Positions 44,900 to 55,628 of a stretch of 64,000 bases of DNA are shown in pieces. The notes under the pieces are model-generated. The model worked only from the letters and a program-made list of their open reading frames with translations. It did not search any database and had not been told where the DNA came from. The DNA lies in NCBI GenBank assembly GCA_002733765.1, contig NVWU01000017.1:1-64000 (forward strand), read 5' to 3'. Numbering within the stretch: position 1 is the stretch's first letter; the number at the start of each line of letters is the position of its first letter. Position numbers and translations under genes: made by a program. The DNA is from Colwellia sp. GTDB taxonomy: Bacteria; Pseudomonadota; Gammaproteobacteria; Enterobacterales; Alteromonadaceae.

Positions 44900-47320
44900 A
44901 TGAACGCTTCTTCTTCTGTTAAAAAATCATCCCTTTATTTCAGTAAACCAGTAAAGATTATTACTCTGTTATTTATTGGTCTCTATTTTGTCATTTGGGC
45001 AATTTCTTCACCACTGAGTAAATATTTTATCAAGCCCATACTCCTTGAACAGGGGTTAACGCTATCTGCTAACACTAGTATCCGCTATAACCCTTTTATC
45101 AGTCAGTTGACCATTAGTGATTTAACACTTTATCTTAATAAAGAGGAAAAAGTACTTTCAATAAATGAATTAACCATTCGCTTAACATTATTTCGTTTGC
45201 TCTTTGACAAAATAGTGATTAGTAAATTTCATTTAGATAGTGCTTACATAAAAATTAATAAAACAGCAACCCAACTTGTGATTGCTGGAGTTGATCTAAA
45301 CAAAGAAAATTCTAATGAAGCCCCTAATAAAAACCCAGAAGAGGTCAACAACACTGAACCTAAAGCTAAGCCATTTGATTATCAACTCATATTACCAAAA
45401 TTAGACTTTAGCCAAATTAACATTGATATAGAAAACAACAACAAAACCCATCATATTTTAATTAATAATTTGTTAATCACTAAAGTAAAAGCAAGTGAAC
45501 AGTCTCAACAAGCTAACGTAAACCTACAAAGTATTATTGATGGTACTGAGGTTACATTTAATGCAGATGCTGAACTTGAGCAAGGGCAAGGAGATATTTC
45601 AACTCAACTATCAATAACTGATTACCCTATCGCTAAGCTACAGCGCTATGTAGAAGAGTTATCAGAGCTTAATGGCTCTTTTTCATTAGTTAGCGAACAA
45701 ACAATATCAATCTCAACCGAGCAAATTACACTGCATATAGATGAAGCAGAGATAACCAATAAAAATCTTGTTATTGGTTATGAACAGCAATTTTTTACTT
45801 TAGAAAGTTTACAACAAAATATTAGTGATTTGACCTTAACCTTAAATCAAGGCGAGATAACTGAGCTAAGTGGTCAAGGTCAACTTACGCTAAATGAAGC
45901 CAATATCTATTATAATAAACCCAGTCAAAAATTAGCCCACTTTGAGCAATTAGCCTTAAACGATATGAACTTTCACTTTACCGACACTGCAGAAGTAAGA
46001 GTCGACGAATTTCTGATTGAAGACATCTTTTTTTCCAAAAATGAAGACACTGAACTCCCTCCTATTGTGACATTAAAGCAGTTTAGTATCAGTGATATTA
46101 TAATAAGCGAGCACTACTTAACCGTTAACCAAATAATACTTGATAGCCTACAAAGCCAAATAACATTGAATAAAGAAAAGGCCATTGAAAATTTAGTAAC
46201 ACTGCCAATAACGGAAACAGAAAAAGAAGAAATTCTCGACGTGGTAGAAGACGTTGATCAAGAAATAAATGCCGCTACGGCCGATTTTATTATTTCGTTA
46301 AATGAATTTTCATTAATCAATGATAATCAAATATCACTGGTAGATAACAGTGTAGATCCTGTCGCTAAACGTAAATTATTTATCGATAAATTAACGCTCG
46401 GCGCGCTTAGTAACGCCCAAGATAAGCAGAGCCAACAAACACCCTTTGAGTTAGTTGGTCGCAGTAATAAATACGCCCATTTTGATTTTAAAGGCTTCAC
46501 CCAACCTTTTTTACAACAACCAACACATCACATCAACGGTTTTTTGAAAGAGTTATCTTTACGTGCTGTTTCTACTTATATGAAGCAAGCAATGCAATTA
46601 GAATTAAAAAATGGCCAACTCGATACCAATATTAACCTCACCCTTAAGGGCGAACAATTGGATGGCAATGTAATTATACTATTACAAGGGTTAGAAACTG
46701 CCATCGCTGACAGCGATGAAGCTGGCGCATTAATCGATCAGGGCGCTCTGCCCTTCAACCTTGCCTTGGGTATGTTAAAAGATAGTCATGGTAATGTAGA
46801 GCTTGATGTACCGTTGTCTGGCTCTACTTCCGACCCACAATTTGGCATGAGTAGTATTGTTAGCTTAATCACGCAAAAAGCCATTTGGATGGCAACGCAA
46901 GACTACCTATTAACAACCTTTGTTCCCTACGCCAATATTGTCTCTGCCGCCATGGCTGTTGGCGAATTCGCACTAAAACTACGCTTTGACGATTTACCTT
47001 ATCAGGCTAAACAAATAATGATAAATGAAGCTCAACAAGCTTATGTACAAGCCTTTATTGCGTTAATGCAAGACAAAGAGGATACACGAGTGAATATATG
47101 CGCGGTTAGTACCCCGGCAGATATTAACCTGAAAACAGGCAGTAAAATAACCGATAAAAGTGATATAAAACAACTAAAAGATATTGCTGAACAACGCGAA
47201 AATGTCTTTAAAGAATATATTATCAAACATGGTAATATTGCTTCATCAAGATTATTGTTATGTTCACCAAAAATAGATAGTAGCGAAAATGCACAACCAC
47301 GTATTGAGCTATCTGTTTAG
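44900..47320 (+). CDS. DUF748 (AsmA-like) envelope protein
   Basis: An 806-residue protein with one N-terminal membrane helix (about 16-38) and a long periplasmic part rich in beta strands, typical of DUF748 and the wider AsmA/TamB group, which are thought to shuttle lipids between membranes or support outer-membrane assembly. The C-terminal half shows the conserved pattern of the family (FKGFTQPFLQQPTHHINGFL, then SGSTSDPQFGMSSIV). A central acidic insertion lies near 420-450. It is the third gene of the cpxRA-like operon, and an envelope-maintenance job fits that place. The exact function is not known. Confidence 0.75.
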   Translation: MNASSSVKKSSLYFSKPVKIITLLFIGLYFVIWAISSPLSKYFIKPILLEQGLTLSANTSIRYNPFISQLTISDLTLYLNKEEKVLSINELTIRLTLFRLLFDKIVISKFHLDSAYIKINKTATQLVIAGVDLNKENSNEAPNKNPEEVNNTEPKAKPFDYQLILPKLDFSQINIDIENNNKTHHILINNLLITKVKASEQSQQANVNLQSIIDGTEVTFNADAELEQGQGDISTQLSITDYPIAKLQRYVEELSELNGSFSLVSEQTISISTEQITLHIDEAEITNKNLVIGYEQQFFTLESLQQNISDLTLTLNQGEITELSGQGQLTLNEANIYYNKPSQKLAHFEQLALNDMNFHFTDTAEVRVDEFLIEDIFFSKNEDTELPPIVTLKQFSISDIIISEHYLTVNQIILDSLQSQITLNKEKAIENLVTLPITETEKEEILDVVEDVDQEINAATADFIISLNEFSLINDNQISLVDNSVDPVAKRKLFIDKLTLGALSNAQDKQSQQTPFELVGRSNKYAHFDFKGFTQPFLQQPTHHINGFLKELSLRAVSTYMKQAMQLELKNGQLDTNINLTLKGEQLDGNVIILLQGLETAIADSDEAGALIDQGALPFNLALGMLKDSHGNVELDVPLSGSTSDPQFGMSSIVSLITQKAIWMATQDYLLTTFVPYANIVSAAMAVGEFALKLRFDDLPYQAKQIMINEAQQAYVQAFIALMQDKEDTRVNICAVSTPADINLKTGSKITDKSDIKQLKDIAEQRENVFKEYIIKHGNIASSRLLLCSPKIDSSENAQPRIELSV

Positions 47321-47351
47321 CGGGTAATAAGAAAAATAAAGAGTGATTATT

Positions 47352-48020
47352 GTGAAAAAAATGGATCAACAAGACAACTTTATCTATCTTACTTTTGCCC
47401 TAATATTGTTATTATTAGGCACCGCACTAGCACAACAATTTTTTGGCCCTTCAGTACAACAGCTAATGCAATCAACCACAGTAATCACGCTACTAGTGGC
47501 TGTTTGGGGCGTAGAATCTACACGATTTATTTTACGAAAAGCTTTTATTTTTCCTTTGGCTATTTTAACCATAGCCATGGCATCTAATTGGCTTGATAGT
47601 GCGGGATTTGATCAATTTTACCTGTTACTCTTACTCTGCTTTTTTATTTTTACCGCCTTTAAAACCGCTAAACAGGTTTTATTTACCGGAGAAATTGATG
47701 GAAATAAAATACTAGGTGCTATCTGCTTATACTTGTTATTAGGATTAATTTGGGCAGTAACCTATACCTTACTGCAACTTGAATTTCCCAACTCCTTTCA
47801 AATGATGAATGAAAATAACAAATGGTTTACCTTATTTCCTGACTTTATCTATTTCTCTTTTGTGACCATTACCACCTTAGGCTTTGGTGATATTTCACCA
47901 ACATTACCCCTCGCACGGTTTTTAGTCTATTTAGAAGCTATCATTGGCCAGTTTTATCTTGCCATTTTAGTCGCTAGCCTAGTTGGCTCTAGAATGTCAA
48001 CACTACCTCGTAAATCATGA
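47352..48020 (+). CDS. Two-helix-pore potassium channel family protein
   Basis: A 222-residue membrane protein with about four N-terminal hydrophobic helices and a C-terminal ion-channel module (helix about 121-140, pore loop and final helix). The selectivity filter reads TLGFGD, a variant of TVGYGD, so potassium or another monovalent cation is likely. There is no cytoplasmic RCK domain. Several starts are possible: GTG 47352 has AAAGAG 8 nt upstream, GTG 47343 overlaps that site, and ATG 47361 is further in. It lies 31 nt after the DUF748 gene in the long envelope operon. Confidence 0.8.
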   Translation: MKKMDQQDNFIYLTFALILLLLGTALAQQFFGPSVQQLMQSTTVITLLVAVWGVESTRFILRKAFIFPLAILTIAMASNWLDSAGFDQFYLLLLLCFFIFTAFKTAKQVLFTGEIDGNKILGAICLYLLLGLIWAVTYTLLQLEFPNSFQMMNENNKWFTLFPDFIYFSFVTITTLGFGDISPTLPLARFLVYLEAIIGQFYLAILVASLVGSRMSTLPRKS

Positions 48021-48062
48021 AAAAGTAAAATAAAAAATAACGCATAAAATATAGGGAATATA

Positions 48063-49145
48063 ATGAGTAGCCAGCAAGAAAATACAAGTACACTATTATT
48101 TAATCGACGTATTATCGATATAGCCATAAAGCTCAGTGCACTCGCTTTAATTTTATTTTGGTGTTTTCAGGTAATAAAACCTTTTGTACTCATCACCATA
48201 TGGGGTGGGATTTTAGCAGTAGCCTTACATCCGCTACATGTTAAGTTAAGCAAGATACTAAAAGGTAATAAAAAACTAGCTTCAATCCTTATTGCCTTGA
48301 TTGGCATATCACTTATTGCCTTACCCGCAATAAGTCTGTCATCATCATCTATCGACTCTGCACAATCACTTTATACGGGGATTGAAGATGGTACCTTAAA
48401 AATACCTAGCCCTAATGAAAGCGTAAAAGAATGGCCTTTAATTGGTGTTCAAACATATGATTTATGGCAAGCCGCTTATCAAGATATCCAAAAAGTAGCG
48501 AGTCAATATCCCGAGCAAATAAAAAGTTTATCTACCTCATTACTTTCTGCTGTTGCAGGGATTGGTGGCAGTATTATTCAGTTTATTATCTCATTAATTA
48601 TCTCCGTTGTATTTATGGCTAAATCAACGGCCTGCCATCAAGGCATAAGCGCATTAATGTCACGATTAATGAATGAGAGTGGTGATAGAACCATCACTAC
48701 CACTATCGCTACCATTCGTAGTGTTGCTACTGGTGTACTTGGCGTAGCTGTTATTCAATCTTTACTGTCTGGCATTGGCTTGCTCATTGCAGATATTCCT
48801 GGTGCTGGTATTTGGGCAATTGCTGTACTTATTCTTGCCATCGCACAACTACCTCCTATTTTAGTTTTAGGCCCTATCGCTGCCTATTACTTTTCAATAG
48901 CTGACACTACACCTGCTATAGCTTTTCTAATATTTAGCATTATCGTAAGCATGAGTGATGCGGTTCTTAAGCCTATATTTTTAGGTCGTGGCATGGATAT
49001 ACCTATGCTGGTCATTTTACTTGGTGCTATTGGTGGCATGTTACTCTCCGGCATTATTGGTTTATTTGTTGGCGCTGTAGCACTAGCATTAGGATATCAA
49101 TTAATGATGGATTGGTTAGCGCACTCTCCAACTGACCACACTTAA
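48063..49145 (+). CDS. AI-2E family transporter (YdiK-like)
   Basis: A 360-residue protein with about eight helices. The domain runs from about 20 to 350, with the family pattern PFVLITIWGGILAVALHPL in the first helices and LVILLGAIGGMLLSGIIGLFVG near the end. The family was named for supposed AI-2 export, but members also act as sodium/proton antiporters, so the substrate is open. A soluble part at about 85-155 separates helices 2/3 from the rest. It sits 42 nt behind the channel gene and 35 nt before the HlyD-type gene. Confidence 0.88.
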   Translation: MSSQQENTSTLLFNRRIIDIAIKLSALALILFWCFQVIKPFVLITIWGGILAVALHPLHVKLSKILKGNKKLASILIALIGISLIALPAISLSSSSIDSAQSLYTGIEDGTLKIPSPNESVKEWPLIGVQTYDLWQAAYQDIQKVASQYPEQIKSLSTSLLSAVAGIGGSIIQFIISLIISVVFMAKSTACHQGISALMSRLMNESGDRTITTTIATIRSVATGVLGVAVIQSLLSGIGLLIADIPGAGIWAIAVLILAIAQLPPILVLGPIAAYYFSIADTTPAIAFLIFSIIVSMSDAVLKPIFLGRGMDIPMLVILLGAIGGMLLSGIIGLFVGAVALALGYQLMMDWLAHSPTDHT

Positions 49146-49180
49146 TTTTTTAACTTACTTTATATAATGACGAGATACTT

Positions 49181-50257
49181 ATGTCAGAAACACAAAAAAA
49201 AGTAGATTTCACCCAAAAATTAACCAGAATAATTCTGACTTTATCATTACTCTATTTTCTTTGGTACGTGGTTGGTGACCGTATTACACCAACCACAGAT
49301 CAAGCGAGAGTACGCTCTTTTGTGATCCCCATAGTGCCGCAAGTATCGGGTAAAATATCAAAAATATATATTGGTGGTGACAAAAAGGTAAAGGAAGGCG
49401 AGTTACTTTTTGAAATAGAAGAAAGTGATTATCAATTGGCCGTAGAAAAAGCACAAATTGAATTAGAGCTAGCAGGACAAAACGTTGGTGCAGATACCGC
49501 ATCGGTTGCCGCGGCGAAAGCAAACGTCGAAAAAGCAAAAGCAGACTTAGTTGCAAAAGAAGCCAATGCAAATAGAATATTTAAAGTAGAAGCCCAAGGC
49601 GTAATTTCTAAAGCACAGGGTGACGAAGCCAGAGGTATATTAGCGGGTGCGCAGCAAAATGTAATTAATGCTCAGGCATCTTATGACAAAGCACAACAGT
49701 TATTAGGTAAACAAGGAAGTGAAAACACTAAAATTCAAGGTGCTTTAACAACTCTTTCCCAAGCGAAACTCAACTTAAATCGTACTAAAATTACCGCTCC
49801 GAGTGATGGTGTGATTTCTTACGCTAAAATTAATGTAGGACACTACGCTGCCGTAGGCAGTAAAATTATGACCTTTATTGATACTGACTATTTTTGGATA
49901 GAAGCCTCTTATCGAGAGAATAACCTTGGCAATATAAAAAAAGGTGATTCCGTTGATATAGTGCTTGATTCAGCACCAGGTGAAGTATTTTCCGGCATAA
50001 TTGTTAGTATTGGATACGGCGTGAGTTTTGACAAAAGTGTGCAAGGAGAACTGCCTACACCGGCAAAAACTACCGGTTGGATGCGTGAAGCACAGCACTT
50101 TACGGTTATCATTAAATTTAATGACGATATAGCAAAAAAATTATTAAGAGAAGGTGGTCAAGCAGATGTAATCACCTATACCGGTAACAATTTTCTTTTT
50201 AATGGTTTAGGTAAAATGTCAATTTGGCTAACCAGTAAATTAGCTTATTTATATTAA
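49181..50257 (+). CDS. HlyD/EmrA-type membrane fusion protein
   Basis: A 358-residue periplasmic adaptor with one N-terminal membrane helix (about 15-32). The lipoyl-like half-motifs are VSGKISKIYIGGDKKVKEG (about 55-73) and ITAPSDGVISY (about 204-214). A coiled-coil hairpin fills 85-195, and a beta-barrel domain follows. In related systems such adaptors link an inner-membrane transporter with an outer-membrane TolC channel. Here the next gene codes a DUF2955 membrane protein, the known partner in aromatic-acid or fusaric-acid type efflux. No TolC gene is nearby. Confidence 0.9.
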   Translation: MSETQKKVDFTQKLTRIILTLSLLYFLWYVVGDRITPTTDQARVRSFVIPIVPQVSGKISKIYIGGDKKVKEGELLFEIEESDYQLAVEKAQIELELAGQNVGADTASVAAAKANVEKAKADLVAKEANANRIFKVEAQGVISKAQGDEARGILAGAQQNVINAQASYDKAQQLLGKQGSENTKIQGALTTLSQAKLNLNRTKITAPSDGVISYAKINVGHYAAVGSKIMTFIDTDYFWIEASYRENNLGNIKKGDSVDIVLDSAPGEVFSGIIVSIGYGVSFDKSVQGELPTPAKTTGWMREAQHFTVIIKFNDDIAKKLLREGGQADVITYTGNNFLFNGLGKMSIWLTSKLAYLY

Positions 50258-50276
50258 TCGCTAGGTTAGACAAATA

Positions 50277-51317
50277 ATGAACATAACATTAACTAGCCTA
50301 ACCATACGAGAAATAAGGATATTACGTTTCTTTATTGGAGTAATGTTTGCCATAGTACTTGCCTATATTGCCAACTGGCCATTTGCGTTTATCACCCCTG
50401 TTTTTGTGGCTAAATTTTTAGGTAATAGTAAGGCTAAGCTACCCTTTAAAAAGCTAGTCACTATTTTTCTTGTTATTGTTAGCGCTTTTATTTTAGGCGG
50501 AATAATAACCAGGTTACTGCTACCTTTTCCTATTGTCTTTATTTTAATAATGACCCTACTAATTTTTTGGATTTCTTATTGGAACAATTCTGGCGGTAAT
50601 GAATTAGTAATCACCATGTTGTTAGTTGGCTTTACCGTAATCCCTATGATGGGCTTGCTTCACCAAGATATTGCACAAACATTTACCATTGGTTTTCTAT
50701 TCTCATGTTTTGTTTCGTTAATGATAACCATGCTAATGCATGAGTTAATTACGGATAAGACAATAACAAGCGACAATAACAAATTATCCGAAAGTAAATT
50801 AACAAAAAAATTATTAGCCCAAAAGCCTGAACGGGTGAAATTTGCGATATTAAGCACCTTAATGATAATGCCGGTTATGATATTTTTCTTTGCTTTTAAC
50901 CTAAGTAGTTCAGTGCTTATTCTTGCTTTTGTCGCCATGCTAGCGCAAAAACCTGATTTAGTCGCTGGCATTCAAGGTAGTAAAGCCTTACTTGTTGGCA
51001 ATACCATTGGCGGCTTCGTTGCCATTGCTATGTATAACTTACTAACAGTAGCCCCTAATTTTATTTTTCTAGTGTTATTATTTTCATGTGTTGTTATTAA
51101 CTTTGCTCAAGCTATTTTCTCAGAAAAGCCTATGGCACCATTATATGCAATGGCTTTTACCACCGTAATAATTTTAGTTTTTGGTGCAACCTTAAGTAGC
51201 GCTGATGCCGATGAAAAGTTCTATACCCGTATTATTCAAATTGCCTGCGCCTGTAGCTATGTCGTATTTGCGACTATTGCCGCAACCCCATTAATTAAAA
51301 GAATCACCCAAGCTTAG
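50277..51317 (+). CDS. DUF2955 membrane protein, probable efflux partner
   Basis: A 346-residue membrane protein with about ten helices arranged in two similar halves around a cytoplasmic loop (about 155-185, KLSESKLTKKLLAQKPE). DUF2955 is a branch of the FUSC/AaeB group of exporters. It follows the HlyD-type gene after 19 nt, which fits a two-part pump. The substrate is not predictable. This is the last gene of the long operon, and no clear terminator follows before the chemoreceptor gene 105 bp on. Confidence 0.82.
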   Translation: MNITLTSLTIREIRILRFFIGVMFAIVLAYIANWPFAFITPVFVAKFLGNSKAKLPFKKLVTIFLVIVSAFILGGIITRLLLPFPIVFILIMTLLIFWISYWNNSGGNELVITMLLVGFTVIPMMGLLHQDIAQTFTIGFLFSCFVSLMITMLMHELITDKTITSDNNKLSESKLTKKLLAQKPERVKFAILSTLMIMPVMIFFFAFNLSSSVLILAFVAMLAQKPDLVAGIQGSKALLVGNTIGGFVAIAMYNLLTVAPNFIFLVLLFSCVVINFAQAIFSEKPMAPLYAMAFTTVIILVFGATLSSADADEKFYTRIIQIACACSYVVFATIAATPLIKRITQA

Positions 51318-51422
51318 CTTGTAACATTACTGTCATACAACGGTAACACTCACGTCATATCTAGTTGTTAATTTGCTTTCATTTCTAAGGCTATTTAAAG
51401 TCAGATACTATCGGGTTTAAAA

Positions 51423-53045
51423 ATGAAAATGTTAACACGCGTAAGCAGCAAGTTGATCATATTATCACTAGTACCTTTACTCATTTTCAGTGCAATAATC
51501 TTTGCCAGCATAAAAATATCGGCTGACCGCCACCAGCACTCTCAACGCACGCTTGAATTTAGATTAAGTCAAACTCAACAGCTAAATTTAATTATCAGAA
51601 CCTTTACCTCTGATATTATTGACACCGCTCATAAAGCCCGCAGTGGCATGATTTTATGGCAAGATGCACAAAAACAAGTAGCCCTAGCCAAAAAAACAAT
51701 TAATCAACAATGGCAGGGTTATCAAGCAACTTCCTTATCAGCCCAAGAAGTAAAGATAGTAAAAACCATGGAACCTCTTTATCAAGAAAGTGTCGCAGCG
51801 ATGGAAAAAATTTCAGCTTTTATGGCTGAAGAATCCTCTTATAGTATGGGAAACTTTGTTGACTTACAGATGTATGGGGCACTTGAACCCTTCCTTCTTA
51901 AATTAGATCAACTAGTCGTTTTACAAAAAAAGTTGGCTCATGAGGAAATAATAGTCAATGAACAGTTAACTTCACAAACCAACCAAACTCTCTTTTTGGT
52001 AGTCAGTTGCATAGCTTTAGCTATTTTATTGTTAGGTTTATCTATTTTTAACTCAATAAGTAAACCACTCAAACACCTTCAAACAACAATTATCAATGTC
52101 GAAAAACAATCCAACTTAGCATTACGTGTAGAGCTCAATAGCCAAGATGAATTTGGTGAAATTGGTCATAGTTTTAATACTATGATGGACAGAATAGTTG
52201 AATTTATTGACACTATTTCTAATATTGGTACTTCATTAGACAGTGCAACAGAAAACACCTTAGCTGCCTGTATAGAAGCCAGAGGCCAAGTTAGCTGCAC
52301 TCAAGATGAATTATCCAATGCCTCCGTCTCTATTGGGCAAATGACTAAAGCCGTTGAAATAACTCAAGGGCATACAGAAGAAACTATCACGGTCAGTAAA
52401 AGTGCTGATACTCATGCCGCTAATAACTTTAACGTCATTAAAAAGTCAGCATTACAAATAGAACAGTTAGCAAAAGCGATTAATCAATCTGCCGATCAAA
52501 TGCACATTTTACGAGAACACGGTCAACAAATTAATTCAGTATTAACAGTAATAAAAACCGTCGCCGATCAAACAAATTTGCTCGCCCTAAATGCGGCAAT
52601 AGAAGCAGCTAGAGCTGGCGAGCAAGGTCGAGGCTTTGCCGTAGTTGCCGATGAAGTACGCTCGTTAGCTCAACGAACTCAAGAGTCAACAATAGAGATT
52701 GAATCAGTTATCGCTAATATAAGACAAGCCACAGATGATGCCGCAGCACAAATGAGAGAAAATGCGGTATTTGCCGATGATGGTGCAAAAACCATTAAAA
52801 CAACAGAAACAAGTTTGCACGTTATTATGGAGTCATTTACCGATATTATCAGTAAAAATGAATTTATTAACCACAATCAAAATGAACAATTACAAGCCGT
52901 TAAAGATGTAAATAAGATGATGACTCAAATTTTTTCTTTATCACAAAAAAGCAAAAACACTACTGAATTAGTGCTTGGTAATGCCAAAGATGTCGAAAAT
53001 CTTAGCCTGAAATTAAAAGCAGCATTAACCCAGTTTTGTTATTAA
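51423..53045 (+). CDS. Methyl-accepting chemotaxis protein
   Basis: A 540-residue chemoreceptor. Two membrane helices (about 9-29 and 192-214) enclose a helical periplasmic sensor (about 30-190), and HAMP (about 212-265) follows. The signalling domain ends with the hairpin tip [34 protein letters not shown] and SLAQRT, which bind CheA and CheW. No C-terminal CheR-binding pentapeptide is present. The ligand is unknown. It lacks its usual partners nearby, so it works with chemotaxis proteins coded elsewhere. Transcription is probably separate from the preceding operon. Confidence 0.93.
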   Translation: MKMLTRVSSKLIILSLVPLLIFSAIIFASIKISADRHQHSQRTLEFRLSQTQQLNLIIRTFTSDIIDTAHKARSGMILWQDAQKQVALAKKTINQQWQGYQATSLSAQEVKIVKTMEPLYQESVAAMEKISAFMAEESSYSMGNFVDLQMYGALEPFLLKLDQLVVLQKKLAHEEIIVNEQLTSQTNQTLFLVVSCIALAILLLGLSIFNSISKPLKHLQTTIINVEKQSNLALRVELNSQDEFGEIGHSFNTMMDRIVEFIDTISNIGTSLDSATENTLAACIEARGQVSCTQDELSNASVSIGQMTKAVEITQGHTEETITVSKSADTHAANNFNVIKKSALQIEQLAKAINQSADQMHILREHGQQINSVLTVIKTVADQTNLLALNAAIEAARAGEQGRGFAVVADEVRSLAQRTQESTIEIESVIANIRQATDDAAAQMRENAVFADDGAKTIKTTETSLHVIMESFTDIISKNEFINHNQNEQLQAVKDVNKMMTQIFSLSQKSKNTTELVLGNAKDVENLSLKLKAALTQFCY

Positions 53046-53146
53046 CCGCAGGTAAAGTCTCGCGTTTATTATTTTATCATAAGCTTTACAGCTAGGGTTA
53101 AGCGGAATAATATGATTGCCTCACTTGGTAGCTATTCATAACATTT

Positions 53147-55552
53147 ATGCGTCAACATCATTGGCTTTTATTACTCTTATTTCTTTCTGGCTGTGCCACA
53201 TTAGGCATGTTTGAATATGATAAACATTATGGCATAGCCGATGCTGATAATCGTTTATTGGTAGACAAAATAACACCAGAAAAAAGTGACCATTTCAACC
53301 AAGTAATTAAGCCTATTATTGAAAATCGTTGCGTGGTTTGTCACGGTTGCTTTGATGCACCCTGTCAATTGAAAATGGAGAGCACCGCAGGTTTAGTACG
53401 TGGTGCCAATAAAACCCAAGTGTATAATGGTGAACGCTTACTTACTGCAAAAATAAGTCATAGCTTAAGTACATTAGAAAAAATTGATAAAAAAACAATA
53501 CAGTCATTTCGTCAAGAGGGTTTTTTTCCTGTGTTAAACGAGCGTCAACAGTCCTCGATGGCAAACACCAACGCCGGTGTTATGTATCAAATTCTACAGT
53601 TAAAACAGCAACATCCTTTGCCCGACACTCGCTTGCTAGATAGTAGCTTTGATGTTGCTTTGAACCGAACTGAACAATGTCCCACGATAGAGGAGTTCCA
53701 ACAATATAAAAACAAATTTCCATTAGCCGGTATGCCATATGCTCTACCGGCCTTAAACCTTGAACAGCACCAACAATTAAGTACTTGGATAGAAAATGGC
53801 GCTCGGTTAGCAGAAGCAACACCAATGACAACCAATGAACAAAATACAGTCAATAAATGGGAAAAATGGCTAAATGCTAATAACAATAAACAACAGCTAG
53901 TATCACGTTATTTATTCGAGCATCTATACCTAGCTAATTTATATTTTAAGCCCGGCAGTCATCGTTATTTCAAATTGGTAAGATCCAGTACACCGCCAGA
54001 GCAAAAAGTAGTAGTTATCAACACGCGACGCCCTTTTGATACGCCGTTTAGCGGTAGTAGCAAGACTCAAAAAACGCCACGGGTGTATTATCGTTTGTTA
54101 AAAAATAATAATAGCATCATTGCTAAACGACATATGCCCTATCGTTTTGATTTAGCAAAGCTCAATTATTTAACTGAGTTATTTATCACACCCGATTATC
54201 AAGTAAGTCAATTACCTAGCTATCAACTCAAAAGCGCATCAAATCCTTTTATTACCTTTAAAGCAATACCGACAAAATCTCGTTATCGTTTTTTGTTAGA
54301 ACAAGCACAATTTTCAATCATGAATTTTATTAAAGGCCCGGTTTGTCGAGGTCAATTAGCCTTAAATGTTATTGATGATCATTTCTGGGTGTTTTTTGCC
54401 GACCCTAACACGATTGAAAACTACCACACCGATAGCTTTATCAAGGACAATAGTGACCTATTACAATTACCCGCTGCAACTAGCGATAAAGCATTGTCTT
54501 TACTGTATTGGCGTTCGTATGCAAAACGTGAAAAACAATATCTAAAAAACAAACTAGATTACATGGCAAACATTAATTTTAAACAACGTGATTTAGATCT
54601 CAATTTAATTTGGTCAGGTGCAGGCAATCCTAATGCAACCTTAACAATATTTAGACATTTTGATAGTGCTTCAGTGCTACAAGGGTTTATTGGCCAAACA
54701 CCAAAAACAGCTTGGTTCATTACTTATCCCTTACTGGAACGTATTCACTATCTCCTCGTGGCCGGTTTTGATGTTTATGGTAATGTTGGCCACCAATTAA
54801 AAACTCGTTTGTACATGGATTTTTTACGGATAGAAGCTGAAAGTAATTTTATTACTTTATTACCTAAGAAAAATCGAAAATCCGTACATGAGTCTTGGTA
54901 TGAAAATACCAGTGAGACCATTAGAAATTATATTTTTTCCGATAATTTTTATCAATTACCAGAAACGAATATAAATTATCAAAGCCAAAATACAAAAAAA
55001 GAGCTATTAGAAAAAATAGCACTCTATACAAAAAATAAAGCAATAAATGGTTATAATTTAACGGCTCATTCTGACAATCATTTAAATAGTTATTCATTCA
55101 ATAGTAATGACTCTCAATTAATGCACCTTAATAATATAAAAGGGATAGCTGTCAGTATTTTACCTCAAATAAGTTATTTACAGGTAAATGGCAAGCAAGG
55201 TGAGTTTTTTTATACTTTAATCAATAATAGTGCTCATACCAATGTTGCTCATTTATTTTCAGAAAATGACAGACGTATTCCCGCAAAAGATAATTTAACG
55301 GTACTTAATGGCATTGTAGGAACCTACCCCAATGCTTTTTTTCAAGTAACTGAACAACAACTTGGAGAATTTGTTGACACTTTAAAGCATCTAAAAACAG
55401 AACAAGATTATCGTCACTTTAAAGATAAATTTGCCGTACGCCGCACCAATAAAGATTTCTGGAACTATGCTGATAGATTGCATTCTTGGTATAAAAAGCA
55501 TCATGGCGAGTCTGCAGGAATCCTCGACTTTAATCGTTTAGAAAATCGATAA
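53147..55552 (+). CDS. cti: Fatty acid cis/trans isomerase (Cti)
   Basis: Converts cis to trans double bonds in membrane phospholipid acyl chains, a rapid response to heat or solvent known from Pseudomonas and Vibrio. The 801-residue protein starts with a lipoprotein signal (LSGC, Cys16), then a cytochrome c-type haem motif CVVCH (62-66, with a further Cys at 68). The large C-terminal part includes SNPFITFKAIPTKSRYRF and PVCRGQLALNVIDDHFWVFFADP, typical of the family. It should lie in the periplasm. In a cold-adapted host rich in cis-unsaturated lipids such an enzyme would matter strongly. It is probably monocistronic. Confidence 0.92.
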   Translation: MRQHHWLLLLLFLSGCATLGMFEYDKHYGIADADNRLLVDKITPEKSDHFNQVIKPIIENRCVVCHGCFDAPCQLKMESTAGLVRGANKTQVYNGERLLTAKISHSLSTLEKIDKKTIQSFRQEGFFPVLNERQQSSMANTNAGVMYQILQLKQQHPLPDTRLLDSSFDVALNRTEQCPTIEEFQQYKNKFPLAGMPYALPALNLEQHQQLSTWIENGARLAEATPMTTNEQNTVNKWEKWLNANNNKQQLVSRYLFEHLYLANLYFKPGSHRYFKLVRSSTPPEQKVVVINTRRPFDTPFSGSSKTQKTPRVYYRLLKNNNSIIAKRHMPYRFDLAKLNYLTELFITPDYQVSQLPSYQLKSASNPFITFKAIPTKSRYRFLLEQAQFSIMNFIKGPVCRGQLALNVIDDHFWVFFADPNTIENYHTDSFIKDNSDLLQLPAATSDKALSLLYWRSYAKREKQYLKNKLDYMANINFKQRDLDLNLIWSGAGNPNATLTIFRHFDSASVLQGFIGQTPKTAWFITYPLLERIHYLLVAGFDVYGNVGHQLKTRLYMDFLRIEAESNFITLLPKKNRKSVHESWYENTSETIRNYIFSDNFYQLPETNINYQSQNTKKELLEKIALYTKNKAINGYNLTAHSDNHLNSYSFNSNDSQLMHLNNIKGIAVSILPQISYLQVNGKQGEFFYTLINNSAHTNVAHLFSENDRRIPAKDNLTVLNGIVGTYPNAFFQVTEQQLGEFVDTLKHLKTEQDYRHFKDKFAVRRTNKDFWNYADRLHSWYKKHHGESAGILDFNRLENR

Positions 55553-55628
55553 AACCTGATCTTGATCAAATACCTGAGTAATTGACTCGGATATTATATT
55601 GCCATTATTTTTATTATTGGAGTATATT

